From positions 246,066 to 310,065 of the forward strand of contig CAJJDP010000027.1 of assembly GCA_905182995.1 (NCBI GenBank): a stretch of 64,000 nt of DNA. Reading direction: 5' to 3'. The notes below the pieces were generated by a model. The model did no database searches. It was given only the letters and a program-made list of their open reading frames with translations, and had not been told where the DNA came from. The position numbers and the translations under genes are program-made. The first letter of the stretch is position 1; each line of letters opens with the position of its first letter. Shown here piece by piece: positions 12,625-25,298 of this stretch. Source of the stretch: Paramecium octaurelia. Its lineage: Eukaryota; Ciliophora; Oligohymenophorea; Peniculida; Parameciidae.

Positions 12625-15165
12625 TCACTAAGGTAAGCTAACAATTAATTAATAATCAATACTTTAACATAATGGATGGATAATAATTTCTTATTCAATA
12701 ACATCAAGACAGACATACTTGAGTATAAATTGTTTTATATAATATTGGATGTATTATTAAACATTCTTTTCATCTAAGTATTGCAGCTCACAAGTCAAGC
12801 CAACAGAATTATCTTAGTATTCTTCAGTAAAAATGAATATCAATCCTCTTGTATCAAGAGTAAGGATTCTAGGGTCGCTATTAGGTAATTAATGAAAATT
12901 CGGAGCAGGTTTATTTTTTCTCAACATTCCATGTTTAATTTAGGGTAGAGTAGTTATTAGTTTGTTTATAGAATATGCGAAATCTACTTTTTTTGGATGT
13001 GGTGGTAAGATAGAACCAATAATGGTTTTTAGTATGGACTTAGGTTCTTCTTTGACTCCTTTCTTCTAGAGCTTATTAACAAAATATTCAGTTAACGATC
13101 TATTGGTTTTAATATATATATATTATTACTGATGAAATCTCATTAATTAGAAAATATTAACATAAGCTGCTAATTTCTTTTCTTATGAATAATCAATCAT
13201 AGTTGATTTTTATAATTCGGTTGTTTAATGAGTCAATTAAAAATACTCCTTAAATCCTTATTCTAGAATTTCTTCTTTGATTGTATTTTTATCAACAAAT
13301 TTCTTTTGAAATTCTTTAAATTTTTTAAATAATTTGTCTAAAATTTCCATGAGATCTGTAGAATTTCCTGTATATTTTTAATAATTGTTAGCAGCTATAA
13401 ATTATAAGAAAATTGGAAAAGAATAATATTGATTAGGAGTTAAATCTTTTTGTGATTCTAATGGTATTATTAATTAAGATTCCAGTAAGTGTTAACCTAT
13501 CTATTAGATTTCTAATTAATTCTTGCAAGTGGTTTGAAGATAACTTAAAATATCCTGACCTAATACACCAATATATTCACTAAGTTTACTAAATAAATAT
13601 TCTACATTTAATTAACGAATCCATAGATCACTTTTCTTAATTATATTTTCTCTATCATATCTGCTGAAATAGCAATATAATTTTCATCCTATACTTATTC
13701 AGTCGTTTCAGGTTATAATTAAGGGCCCAATTGCAATCGTTTGACTGATATTAAATTGGCTAAGAATAATTTAAAATTTAGTACTTTCATTTGGATGGTC
13801 CTTATAAAACTAATTAATTTTTTCCTCAATACACGGAATAGCTGCTAAGTCTTCAACGGTTGGCCTGTTATTAGGGTCTTTCTATAATGTCTTCTCAATT
13901 AGTAATTAAAGATCTTAATCAACAGATTAGTCCATATCGTAAGGCTTATTCTATATCATCTCAAAAATAATTTGGATGTTATCATGTTAAAAAGGTCGTT
14001 TCAACATAACCAATTCATATAAAGCACATCCTAGTGCCCAAATATCAGATTTTTTGCCGTAAGGTTACCCTCTGATGACTTCAGGTGACATAAAATATGG
14101 AGTTCCTAAAAATGTTTATGCAAAATTGGCATGAGTTCCTAATGCTTTTGAAATTCCAAAATCTCCTAATTTGATAACTGACTCTATTAAAAAATATTAT
14201 TAAATTTAAACCTTTATTCAGAAACATATTTTAAGTTTTGATATCTCTATGAAGGATGTTTTTAGAATGCATAAAATGAATTGCAATGACCAATTATGCC
14301 ATCCAAGCTAAAATTTAATCCTTTGGAACCTAAGTGCCATATCTCTGATATTCAGATATTTTCTCAGTCAAAGACCCTCCTTCTGCATATTCCATTATTA
14401 TATTCAAAGACTCATTTTCAGTGAAACTTTCATAATATTTAATAATTGTTGGAGCAGTTAGTACTCGTAATAAACTCACTTCATTTTCAGCATTTTTCCT
14501 TTCTTATTCATTCATGAAAAATGTTGGAATTACCTATGTTGATTTATATTCTTACTTTCATGGCATATAATTCTTAATCAGTACTTTTTCTTACTAATTC
14601 GACAGAACCAGAAGCACCTTTGCCGATATTTCTCACAATTGTGTAATACCCTTTCTCGTTTTAGTTGCTCTAATTAAAATTGATATAGTGTCATACATTT
14701 CTTGGCTTAGGCTTTTTTTTTACGAATGTTTAAAGTCCTTGAAGTTTTTTAAAATTGACAGGTTTTACCATATAATCTTCTGCTCCTGCATTTAAACAAG
14801 CAGCAACTGTTTCTGTCTCATCATCACCACTCATCATTATCACTGGAACATCTTTCAATTTATCAATACTTGAAGCTCAAATAAAGACTTACGCTTTTAT
14901 AATTTACAAAAGTTCCAGGCCCGTCATCTCAGGCAAACCCAAATCAAGCAAAATCAGATCAAACTCATTTTCTGTTTTCAGCAGTTCATCCCTTGCTTAA
15001 ATACCTGTTTCACACGCCACTACTTGATAATTACATAATTGCAATAAATCAATTAAAGCTATTCCTAATAAATAGATTTCTATTGAGACTTTAGATGGGA
15101 GCATCTTCGGCAAGGAGTACATTTATCATCTCTTTAGCTTATTCATCTCTTTTCACCCTTTACAT
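12625..15165 (-). CDS. Response-regulator receiver domain fused to a NEK-type protein kinase
   Basis: Predicted 787-residue protein. Residues about 1-130 form a CheY-like receiver domain: acidic pair in LLAEDAPI, phospho-acceptor Asp in DLILLDLGLPEMTG, the Ser in VPVIMMSGDDE and the Lys in AEDYMVKPV are all present. Residues about 145-400 form a Ser/Thr kinase: Gly loop NIGKGASGSVEL, Lys in ELYAMK, catalytic loop HRDIKTQNMF, DFG, then GTPYFMSPEV; the activation segment and HRDIKTQN loop look like the NEK family. About 390 further residues follow, without a recognised domain. Seven introns of 22-28 nt are needed; two near 13.6-13.75 kb (25 and 26 nt) are my best choice to remove in-frame TGAs and are less certain. 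The fusion suggests phosphorelay input controlling a eukaryotic kinase; the partner histidine kinase is not in this window. Confidence 0.85.
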
Positions 15166-15869
15166 AAAATTATTTAATAATTAATTCAATTCAAGACTAG
15201 AATATACTTGTAAATCATTCAATAATCATTTTTATAAACTATTAGATCCTTTGATTTTTAGAAATAATCAACAAACAAAATGACAATATTTTTGACTAAA
15301 AATTTCTAGTATTTATGATGTTTAAAATTTAATCTTTTTTAACTCCAGAATTTAAACAGTGTATTAAAAACAACTAAAAAATTAATTTAGATTATGAGCA
15401 TTCGTAATTTTATTTTTCAAAAATACTTCATGATTCAATGTCTCTTAATCAAATTACTAGATTTTAATTTGTGATCACTTTATTTTGACAGTAAAAATTA
15501 ATTTTTCTTGTTGTTTTTATAATTCTTGATTGATTTTAACGAATTCTATAAATTTATAATAAATTCAAATTAATTATAAATATGCAATAATTGGGTTTTT
15601 TTAATTAAAAATAATCCAATTTTTAATAAATGATATAAATATTTATACTAATTATATTATTCTTGAAATAACTTTTCCTAATTGTAAATTTACCATTTAT
15701 TTGAGTAATTATATAATTCCATCATCAAACAACAAGTTCTTTTAATATCTACTTAAAATATAGCTATTAGTACTATAAATGTGGGGAAACATTTATTTAG
15801 AAATATAAAGATAATTACTATATTTCATTTTTAAAAAAGTAATTTCTTATAATAATTTATTTTTTAAAA
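15166..15869. other. AT-rich spacer between two minus-strand genes
   Basis: 704 bp, very AT-rich, upstream of the kinase fusion and downstream of the coiled-coil gene. It probably holds the promoter of the kinase fusion and the 3' UTR of neither neighbour beyond a few tens of bases. I see no gene. Confidence 0.5.
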
Positions 15870-16935
15870 TCATTAAAGAAGCCTCTTTTATAACTAACTA
15901 GAATTGAATTTTTTTTTAGCAAGGTCATTCTACAAATCCTTAAATTTCTTTAAGATCATCAAAAAATCATTATCAATAGATTCTAAAAATGATTTTTGTA
16001 AAATTAATTCATTTTTTTATTCCCCAATTTATTTCTATAGCTCCAAATAATTTTACTCTTATTGCATAACAGTTATTTTATTCTCATCGCTAATTCGAGT
16101 TAATTCTTAAGAAAAATAGCTATTTTCTAAAATTGTACATTTACTTAATTTCCTAACGCACTTATTATAAATGAGATAAAAACCCTCTTTAATTTTCAGT
16201 TATCTCTTAATTAGTCGAATGCACTTGCTTAAATAACTTTTCATTTTAAACTAGCCTGTCTTAACTATCTTTTAGTTGAACATTTATTTATTATTCAATT
16301 TTTTTTGAAAACTAAGTTTCTTTTTATGACATTTTGCTCACTTGTTCTGTCAATACTTTTAACTTTTTATCAAATTATTCAATTTTCTACAATAATCCTT
16401 CTTCATTAGATTTAGTCTTAGATTCAGATCTCATTAATTCAGTATTAGTCCTACCAATTTAAGAGCGAGATCTTAAAGGTTTTTGTGATTTTATCTATTG
16501 TGTATCTTACTGTTGCACTGCTTCAGGAGAATAAATGTCTATATCAGATTATTGACTGAATTTTCCTAGATAAAGAACTTTGATACTTTATTTGATTTAC
16601 TCGGATTATGTATCATCATTTTATTTTTAGGTATACTATTAGTCTGGCGGTTTGAATTGGATTAATTGAGTATTTATCTGTTTGATTTCTTCTCTATTGT
16701 CTAATCTTTATTCTAATTCTAACAATTTATCTTCAATCATTTTCAAAATTTGAGCAAAAAGTTACTTGGCAATTACTTCTTACTAACAATTGGCTTCTAA
16801 AAATAATGAAAATCCTAAAGGGTTGAATTATTAAAATTCAGCAGTTTCTTTAAGAATACATTTATTTGGATCTTATTCCTATATAGGTTATTCTTGGAGC
16901 ATGAATTCTAATAGAGTATAATTTGTTTATTACAT
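15870..16935 (-). CDS. Coiled-coil protein, unknown function
   Basis: Gln-, Lys- and Glu-rich protein of about 346 residues. The N-terminal 130 residues hold LEFMLQEQPIQEQ and a helical segment; the middle has a Ser/Arg-rich linker (SQKPLRSRSQ); the C-terminal half is a heptad-like coiled coil. One canonical 25-nt intron (16120-16144, GTA...TAG on the minus strand) joins two frames near the C-terminus, and the second exon ends in TGA after a Lys-rich tail. No catalytic motif, signal peptide or membrane segment is seen. Structural or cytoskeletal use is possible but is only an inference. Confidence 0.7.
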
Positions 16936-17106
16936 AAAATTTATTATGGGAAATTTTATCAAGAATTAAGAAGTAATTTAGAGAAATTTAGATGAAAGTA
17001 AAAGAAAATAATAAAATTTCTAGTTGCACAGAGTTAAGTCTAAGATTCTCCAAATATTTTGATTAAGCAATCTAAAATAGGAAATGTGGAAATTATTAAA
17101 TTGAAC

Positions 17107-18669
17107 ATGTAAATAATCGAAGTCGAGTTAATCTATGATTCAGTGGATAAAATCTAAGTGGATTTAACATACAGTAGCTAAGTAAATTGTTCATTATCAT
17201 TCTACACCTTTATAACAGAGATCAAGGGGTCTAAATCACAGAGGTTTAGTTTATAATAATACTATTTAGATTTGAAAGAACCATGTAAGAGAGCATTATT
17301 TAGAAGTTCAAATGTCCCTAAGGTTTGAATCATCAATTTCCTTCTAGATTCGTTGAATTTATGATTACAGATTTGCTAAAATTTAACAGAATAAAGGCCA
17401 CTCCTGAAATTTCGCATCACACTCTAATAATTGAGATGGTAAACGCATATATTTATATAGACAGAAAAGTCTTACATCTAAAAGTTTTTAGTTAATATAC
17501 TTTTATAGGATAGATTGTAATGAATAGACTTTTAGATGTGAATTAATTAACACTAAGCAAATTATAGTTTACAAAAGTCGTATGTATGAAATTCACGAAT
17601 TGTATGGGGTAAAAAACACTCCCTTTAATCCAGAATGGAATCCGAACACGGTTGAGGATAAGGAATGCGTAATATGCTTTTGCAATATGATAAACACTGT
17701 CCTATTGCCATGTAAACATATGTGCACTTGTTCAATATGTGCTGATCATATACTAATGAATTAAAAAGTAAAATAATGCCCACTGTGTAGAATTGATATT
17801 GATAATTATTTAACATTAGAAATTAAAGATAAAGTAAAGTAAGATTTATAATTACGATAATTTTAAGAAGAGTAATAGAAATACTTAGAAGCTATTAAGG
17901 AGAAAAAGGATTAGCAAGCTATCAAATAAAGTACAATAATGGAATAATTAAAATCTAAGGTTCATTAGGATTAAATGTAAAAATTAAAATTGTTTAATGA
18001 CATTGATGATTTTCAAAGAAATAATTAAAATATACAAGGTCTTTATAATAATGAAATCTGTAATTCAAATGAGGAAAATTTAAGTGATCGTGATAACAAC
18101 TAAAATTAAAATTCATTTCATGACAAAATCAAGTAATTTAGTGAAGAAGACAATAACTTAAAGGCCATGCAATTTGGCGAGGATGATAAATAGCGCTATT
18201 CATCGAACTAAAGAATGAGTAGTTACGATTTGAAATAGGAAAGAGGAATTATAAGTAGTTTTTAGCATTCTTAAGAAAAGTAAAATGGTTAATAATAATA
18301 ACAATCTGATGAAAGTGATATTTCATAAGAGTTTCCATAATTTTCATCTTCAAAATAATAATAAAATTAATATTCATTTGATTATTAAAATTATGATGAT
18401 TAGTCTCATTATAATTCTTAGTAATAATTAACAAACACAGAGAGGCAATTTGTTTCAAAACAAACATAATAAATTAATTAGGGGACCGATAAAGTACTTC
18501 CTACTATTCCTGAATATTTTAAGGAAAGTTCCGATTGTTTTTAATTGATTATTAATAATGATAAAGATGAGAATCTTAGATAGAATAAAACTGGAGTGTA
18601 ATAAAATAAATATTTGGATGAATTTCCTTAAATGTATTCATAGGAGTTAAACAAATCTTAATTATCCTA

Positions 18670-18724
<55 letters not shown>

Positions 18725-19177
18725 TAATAATAATTGTCACTTAAATAATTAATGAAATAAAAAAATTAACAAGTATAGTTTTGTTAATTGTAATAAAATG
18801 AATATGAATAAGAGGATGTATTAATGAATTAATTTATAATAAATGATGTCTATAAAGAAGCAGGAGATGATTTTTAACAATTATATCAATTTAAAAATGA
18901 TTTTCCTTAAGAACAACTAATTAATAGCTAAGTTTTAAAAAATGGATAATAGGATGTTGTTGTTCATAATAATAGCATTTAGGATGGGGGTGTGAATTAA
19001 AACTAGGAAGATAATGAAGATTGTGGATTAGTTTAGAAAAATGATAATTTATAGTAAATTATTTATGAAGAGAGGTCTTCATAAAATTAATTACAACAAT
19101 AAATTTAAGAGGATAAGAATTAAGCTTGTAATTAAGAATAAAAGAACGAATAAATTTCATTAATAGTTTTTGATTGA
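17107..19177 (+). CDS. Mahogunin/LOG2-type RING E3 ubiquitin ligase with long Gln-rich tail
   Basis: About 659 residues. Residues 1-170 match the MGRN1/LOG2 substrate-side domain (VELIYDSVDKIQVDLTYSS and the EIHELYGVKN segment just before the RING). The RING follows: CVICFCNMINTVLLPCKHMC then CSICADHI and CPLCRIDI, with the C-x2-C, C-x-H and C-x2-C ligands in place. After the RING comes about 430 residues of Gln/Asn/Ser-rich sequence with a 22-residue pure Gln run. Four short introns precede the RING; those at 17439-17460 (22 nt) and 17484-17508 (25 nt) are firm, the two near 17323-17370 (25 and 19 nt) are tentative. With them the gene closes at 660 codons. Plant and animal relatives ubiquitinate membrane proteins; the tail is not part of the family. 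Confidence 0.82.
18668..18733 (+). repeat. (TAA)n microsatellite coding polyglutamine
   Basis: About 22 consecutive TAA/TAG/CAA codons in frame within the RING ligase tail. In this code the repeat encodes a pure Gln run, whereas in the standard code it would be a wall of stops. Confidence 0.9.
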
Positions 19178-19208
19178 TAATGATTTTATTATGATATCAA
19201 TGACACAC

Positions 19209-22200
19209 TCATATTTCAACTGCATCTTATTATTAAGGTTCTTCATCATCATCATAAATTTCAAGGAAACCTTCTTACCTTTGTGGAATGACTTTCTTTC
19301 CTTGTTATGGGAAACAGAAGCATTAAGTAGTTGGCAAAACAAATTATTTATCTTACATCAATTACTTTCTTTTCTCTAATTCTTGAACAACATTGTCAAT
19401 ATTGGTCAATGAAACATTTTCATATTAATCTCCAGCTAAACAGATTGGACTATTAAAATAAAAGAATCTATTACTCTTTCATTGGTGTGCAATCTTCTAC
19501 TGGCTTAGGAGTTGGTTGATAAGTAATGTCACAAGCGAACAAATTCAATCCTTGAATGAATCCTTAGAAAGCATCTGTCAATTAATCTTTTCCATAGTAA
19601 AGAATAAGTGATGGAGCTACATAATGATTGACATTCTTGAATGATAAAGCTCCTTTTCCTTATGAGTGTTCAACGATGACATCGGCTTATCTACTCTTTC
19701 TAGAATAAGCGAAGTAAATATGGAACCAATCCTTAACAAAGGTCTTTCCTTCAACAATCTACCTAACTTCTGGGTTTCCAGATCTAATATTTAATATATA
19801 TATTAATTACCCTAATTGATCAGTGTATGTATATGTGTAGAAATTGAGGGTTTAATCTCTAGTATCGAAGTAACAACTGAGTGTATCGAAATTGAGAGCA
19901 TCTTCACCAGCTAGAGTAGATGTCAATCTGAACAACAATTAATCTTTTCCAGAGGTCTTACCATTCCATTTGAACCATCCTTAAACAGAGTATTATTCAG
20001 TTGTTCCAAATCTGTCACCAGAATTAACTGGATTTCCATTGAATTATGAAGCCTTGGCTGAGACTGCTCTAATCAAACCTTTGCTTGAACAATCCTTTTA
20101 AGGTTGAGGATTGCAACTTAAACAGAATGGAGTGTATTCTTCTAATGTATCGAAGAATGATCCTGATCCCAATCTTAAGACTGGTCTATGGAATTAACCA
20201 TTGAATGAATAGTATCTGTCTTATGGATCCTTTCCACCAACTTAGAATAACAATTATTCCATTCTTGGATGTGTAACTTTAGCTTCTAAGGTGATGGGAG
20301 CTTAATTCTCAATTTAATAGAATGCAATAGCCTTATATCTAGTGTAACTGAAATAAGTGTAGATCCAAACTCCTTCAATGTCTCCAAATGGTTAAGCTAA
20401 TTCAACTAATTTCTTAGCCTTGTTATTAGCTGTGATGTAGAAGAAACCAACTTTTCCTTAGAAAATAGTTAATAAACCATCTCTAATATCTTTTGGTGTT
20501 TCCTTCTTGTTTGTAAGTCTGGCAATCAATGACCAATCTGGTCTTGCACCTTCATATTATCCACCTGCCAATCCAGTATATCTGAACCAGAATCCATAAC
20601 CATATTAAGTAGTGTCTTTCAAATCATCTTTGTGTAATTCAACATGAACGACTGGACCTTTATCATATTTAGCATTGATGATTCTGTTTGGTCCTTCAAC
20701 ACATCTCTTTTTGGGGGGAGGTGGTGTTGGAACTGGTCTCAAAGCTGGCTTAACATTTGTTAAGTAAGATCCTTTGCAGAAGAAAACTTCAAGGTAGGCC
20801 ATAAATCCACTGTAGACTGGGAATTGTCTTTCTCTTCCAAAGTAGAAATAATGCTTTGGTGACACAAAGTGGTTGACATTGACGAAACTCAAAGATTTGG
20901 CATGAACATGTTTGAATAAGACTTAAGCATATGCCTTTCTTTAATCTCTGCTGTATCCAAAGTAAACGAAATGCCAGTGTAAATGTTGATCTTAATGTTG
21001 GACATATTGATGAGCATTGGGATTACCTGATCCTTTCATATTAGCATATGAATATGTTGAGAAATGGATTTAACCTCCTTTTGGTTTGCCTAACCAAGCA
21101 GCCAAGACTCTTTCACCTAATAAGATTTATTATTTTCTTATGGGTGTATTTGATAATCTAAACATGGTGTGCCAGTTCTCTTACAAATCTGTTTCTTCCC
21201 ATTTGAACCAACCTTAAACTGCATATTCGTCTGGTAACAATAAGTCAATAAATTCTTAGGTGGGTGGTGCATTGTTATCTTCAATATCAACATATTTGGA
21301 ATCTCTTACAAATTAATATGGAATCAATTTTTATGGTGCAACATATGGTTGAGGATTGCATGAAATAGCATATTACAAGAATTCCTATTCATTAATTAAA
21401 TATGTTCCAAATCCAATTGCTAAGACTGGTCTGCTGACCTATCCATTGAATCCTGGGAAATCGAAATATTGACCTCCCAAAACAAATCTCAAATATTAAG
21501 GAGTTCCTTAAGATGCTGGTAATGTCACTTATTTAACTAATTGACTGTTTGATTGTTTATAGAAACCAATAGCTTATTATTCAAAGGCTGAGTAACTGTA
21601 ATAAACGTATGTCCAGACAGCTTCAATATCTCCAAAAACTATAGCAGCTGTGGCTTCTTTTCTTTCAGGTTTGTCATGTTGAGCGCTGAAAATGTATTGT
21701 TCTTAAGTTTAGAATATGGTCAACAATCTATCACCAATCTTATCATCTCCATCCTATTGATTCTTTGTCAATTTAGCAACAAAGTAAGATTAGTCGGTTA
21801 AACCAGTTTACAATTATTCTGGATACAATGTTAAGAATCTCATCCAAAAACCAAAACCATATTCGTTAACATCCTTCAATTTTTTAACTTCTGTTTCAAC
21901 TGTTGGTTAATCAGCAGAGATAGAACTTGTCAATATGATATCTGATCCAACAACGCATTTTGGTTATCTTTATTGTGGGAATGGAATGTCACAGCCTGCT
22001 TCTTCAGGTACTGGATGAGCATTTTATCTATAATTTCCTGGGACTACTCTTTATTTAGACACTTTTCTTAATTGCGATCTGTCACCACATTTATCTTTTT
22101 AGATTACAAATCTTTCCTTTTATTCTTTTATCCTCTATTGTGGTGATGGTTGAACTTATTAGGGTTGGGATCTTGGTTGAGGTTATGAGGTTTATTAATA

Positions 22201-22786
22201 TTGGTTTTGGACTCTAGAAATTTGTTTCAGGAGATACTCAATCAATCCATATAACATAGCCAATTATGATCTCTTTTATTCGAAGGATCCTATTAGATCA
22301 TTAATATTATATAATACTTGATTCAATCACTCTTCTGATTTAGTCTGAAATTTGTCTGCTTTATTCAAATAAGAATTTTCTTTGAGGACCATTGTATTCA
22401 TTTTGGATTGTTTGTAATTGCTCGTCCAATTATTCTAATTATTCATCGTATTGTTGATCTTCCATCAAATCATTTGGATTTGCTAACTTTTTAATATAAA
22501 TAATTACCTGATATCATTTCGTTTGTGAAATCAGAAAGTTCCTGCAGTTACTTCATTTCTGTATCTAATTACCCTCCTTATAATAATTCTATGATTTCAC
22601 TCCATTAATCAAAGTCTTCAAGCATTTATACAAAATCTGTATTCTCGCAGTCAACTTCATTTTGTTAATCCAGAAGTGTTGTCAAATCATAGTGCAATGC
22701 TTACACAAAGCAAACTAAACAGTTTTTAAAGATGTCATACCTTGCATTATAATAACACCTATTAAAACTAGATGTTTTGTTCTCAT
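19209..22786 (-). CDS. Secreted protein with two large tandem beta-rich units
   Basis: Predicted 1,148-residue protein with an N-terminal signal peptide (MRTKHLVLIGVIIMQVCFVQA), a 200-residue Gln/Glu-rich helical region, then two tandem units of roughly 400 residues. The units share landmarks: YGFGFWMRF versus YGYGFWFRY, AVQGWFKWEE versus SVQGWFKWNG, SRPVLAIGFGTY versus HRPVLRLGSGSF, and VNVNHFVSP versus KNVNHYVAP. The spacing and the aromatic motifs suggest a jelly-roll lectin fold such as LamG/concanavalin A, but I cannot prove this. Each unit has several Cys (for example ISCNPQP, LSCNPQP), in keeping with an extracellular or secretory-granule protein. Five introns (21-28 nt class; for example 19784-19810 and 22715-22740) give 1,149 codons. 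It ends 31 bp from the convergent RING gene. Confidence 0.8.
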
Positions 22787-22872
22787 TTTATCCGTTTTAA
22801 AAAATAATTATTAATTATAAAATCCCATTAATATTTCATTATAAAGTGGGTGATTATATTTTAGCCTACTCT

Positions 22873-23346
22873 ATGTAATAATAGTAACAAGTTTGTTGTC
22901 CCTTCAATAATTTGCACAAGATGGCTCCCAATAGGCTCATCTTCCACATCTCCAGGGAGTGCCAAGAGCGCAAAATGAACAAGCACATGTATAGACACTG
23001 TCCCTACAATTTCCTGCATATATTTAGAGGAGAAGTATTTAATAATCTAATCTAGGACATGGAACAACACATAATCACTTGTCCTGACAAAAAAGAACCC
23101 GATGTTCCCATCCAATTAGAGCAGAACAATACGGAAAACCAATATCTGTAAGGAGATCCTAACTGGGGATTGAAAAATCAAAATAACATGGCCATTGAAA
23201 TGCCAATTAACAATAGTTAAGTTCAATAGGATAATTGCCTCATAGATTAATTCAATAATCTTAAGTTGCAGAGACAAGATGATCTCTGGGATCAATTATG
23301 GAAACAGCAAAACAATAATGAAGATGATTTTGATATGGTATAATGA
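22873..23346 (+). CDS. GTSF1-like protein with two CHHC zinc fingers
   Basis: Compact 157-residue protein without introns. Two U11-48K-type CHHC fingers sit at residues about 8-30 and 42-70: first C-x5-H-x9-H-x4-C in CPFNNLHKMAPNRLIFH then ISREC, second C-x5-H-x17-H-x3-C starting CPYNFLH and ending MEQHIITC. The C-terminal half is acidic and Asn/Gln-rich with isolated tryptophans (DPNWGL, DDLWDQLWKQ). This layout and the length match animal GTSF1 proteins, whose fingers bind RNA and whose C-terminal tryptophans contact PIWI proteins. The start at 22873 is required to include the first finger; the ATG at 22921 would cut it. The short gap to the divergent repeat-protein gene (86 bp) holds both promoters. 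A role with PIWI-type small-RNA silencing is inferred. Confidence 0.78.
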
Positions 23347-23904
23347 AACAAAACATAATTCATAATATAAAATATTCAAATTATAATTATTTTCATTTAC
23401 TTTGAATTAGAATGAGTCTTGTGATTTGTTTGTTCATTTTTTTGTGCAGTAGTTCTATGAATGCTCACAAATGATAGTTAATAGTTTATTAAACACATAA
23501 TAATTCAATTTGAATATTAGAGACAATTAGGATTCAGGTATTTTAATCCATCTTATTGATAAATATGATAAAGAAGGTTTTAAAGTTTAATAATGAGAAT
23601 TTTAATTTTAATTTATTTTTCAATATCTGATTACAAGTTGGTCAGTTATTATTAAATCTGTCATATCTAAAGAATTTTTGACATAAAAAATGATACATTT
23701 AGATCTCTTTAAATTATTAATTTTGAACTTAATTTCATTTCAAAATTAATTACATTTAAGTTAATCAAACTTATAAAATAGATATGTATATTGTTATGCA
23801 TTTATTTCTTAAAATGTCTCTCCTAAATCAAATAAATATTATTACAAAAAATAATAAGGATTTTCATTTAATGATTAGTTGGGAAAAGGTTTTCTTATTA
23901 AATA
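23347..23904. other. Spacer without a supported gene
   Basis: 558 bp, AT-rich. It holds a 20-codon frame at 23412-23474 that begins like a signal peptide but stops at once at TGA; no intron extends it convincingly. Confidence 0.45.
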
Positions 23905-24888
23905 ATGATTTAAACTAATGAGTCGAACTCATTTTTGGATTTTTCGGAGATGGAGTAAGAGTCAGAACCTCGAACATCAAAAAAGGTTAGAAAAAACCCT
24001 ATCCAAAATGATGAAGATTCTTGGGAAGAAGATTTTTAATATATATCTCAATTTAGAAGTAGCTTTAAAACAAGAGGAAAACAAGTCTCGTTAAAAGAAG
24101 TTTATTTAGAATAAATAGAAAATGATCCAATATTTTGGAAATGTGTTCCACATCCAAAATTATTAGAATACTTAGAGATTCATCATTATAATGATATTTA
24201 CGATTATGTCAAATATTGCAATAAAAAGGGTCTCTTGCTAGATTAACCAATCAAAAAATGTAAATTAATCATCAAATATTTAGTCTTTTAGGAGCCATTC
24301 GAAATCCCGAAATATAACTATTATTAGATGAAAGAAATTCATGAAAAAAATTATACTCAGAGATGCATAGAAAGTTTGGTTGACGAAGTTAAGAAGTTGA
24401 AAATATCTAAAGTGTCTGAATTTCCAAAGACCAATAATGGAAATATAATTAAATTTTATGATTCAGAAGCATTAAAAGAACAATATCAAAGATAGGAATA
24501 GATTAAAAATAAGTAAAGAGAATTGGGGAGGTAAATTAAAGAGAGAAAATTATAAAATGATCGAAAAGCATAGGAACTTAAACCAATTTATGAAGAGTTT
24601 CCACTTGATCAACCAATAAATGAAGAAACAATTAAAACTTGTATTTTGGAGTTCATAAAATTCAATTTTTCTATTGTAGAATAATTTGAACCTATAAAAA
24701 GATTGAAAGATCAATTTTAGGATGAAGAAATTGATTATGATTTTCTGTCAGAGGATTCTTTGCAAGAGATTTGTTCCACACATCCTCGAGAAAGGAAAAA
24801 CTTTTACACAATAAATTTTGCCAAAAGGGTTCAAGTGATCCAGGTTGTAAATCTTTTCAGTTTTTAGAAGGATGAAACTGTAGTTTGA
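23905..24888 (+). CDS. Hypothetical charged protein, 327 residues
   Basis: Single-exon frame of 328 codons. The start at 23905 is the first in-frame ATG; a second Met lies 21 codons on. The protein is rich in Lys, Glu and aromatic residues. It holds SWEEDFQ near residue 40, a helical middle part (YLEIHHYNDIYDYVKYCNKK) and a strongly charged, probably coiled segment around residues 185-220. There is no signal peptide, membrane helix or metal-binding motif. I do not recognise the family. Confidence 0.7.
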
Positions 24889-25298
24889 TTTGAATAATAT
24901 TTTACGAAAATATTAATAAAAGCTATCATAAAAGGATAGCTTTGAATTAAAAAAATATTCATTCTGCTTATTAATGATTAATTTTATCATATTATTCCTT
25001 AGATGAATTTATACTCATTCTAAAGTAATCTATGAAATGAGCTTCGAAGAAATAATAATAAAAAAGAATCATGCTCTATATATTAGGGGATGAAAATAAT
25101 TTCTTATCACTAAATATTCAAAGTTTGATCATAAAAATAATTATTTATGTCATAATTTCTTTACTCCTTATAAGTAGTTTTAAAAGTCGTTTTATGATGA
25201 TATGATATTTTCTATGTTACTTTTAATAATTTTTGACCTTCTTTAGAAGAGAATCTGCTTTTTTTCGTTCGTTTGTTAAAAATTTTCATATTGTGTAA
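24889..25298. other. Convergent spacer
   Basis: 410 bp of AT-rich DNA between a plus-strand and a minus-strand gene. A GAAAATATT-type palindromic patch follows the upstream stop but no convincing terminator or RNA gene is visible. Confidence 0.4.

Noticed and set aside
23412-23474. 20-codon plus-strand frame that begins like a signal peptide
   Set aside because: Stops at TGA almost at once and no intron of usual size extends it into protein-like sequence.
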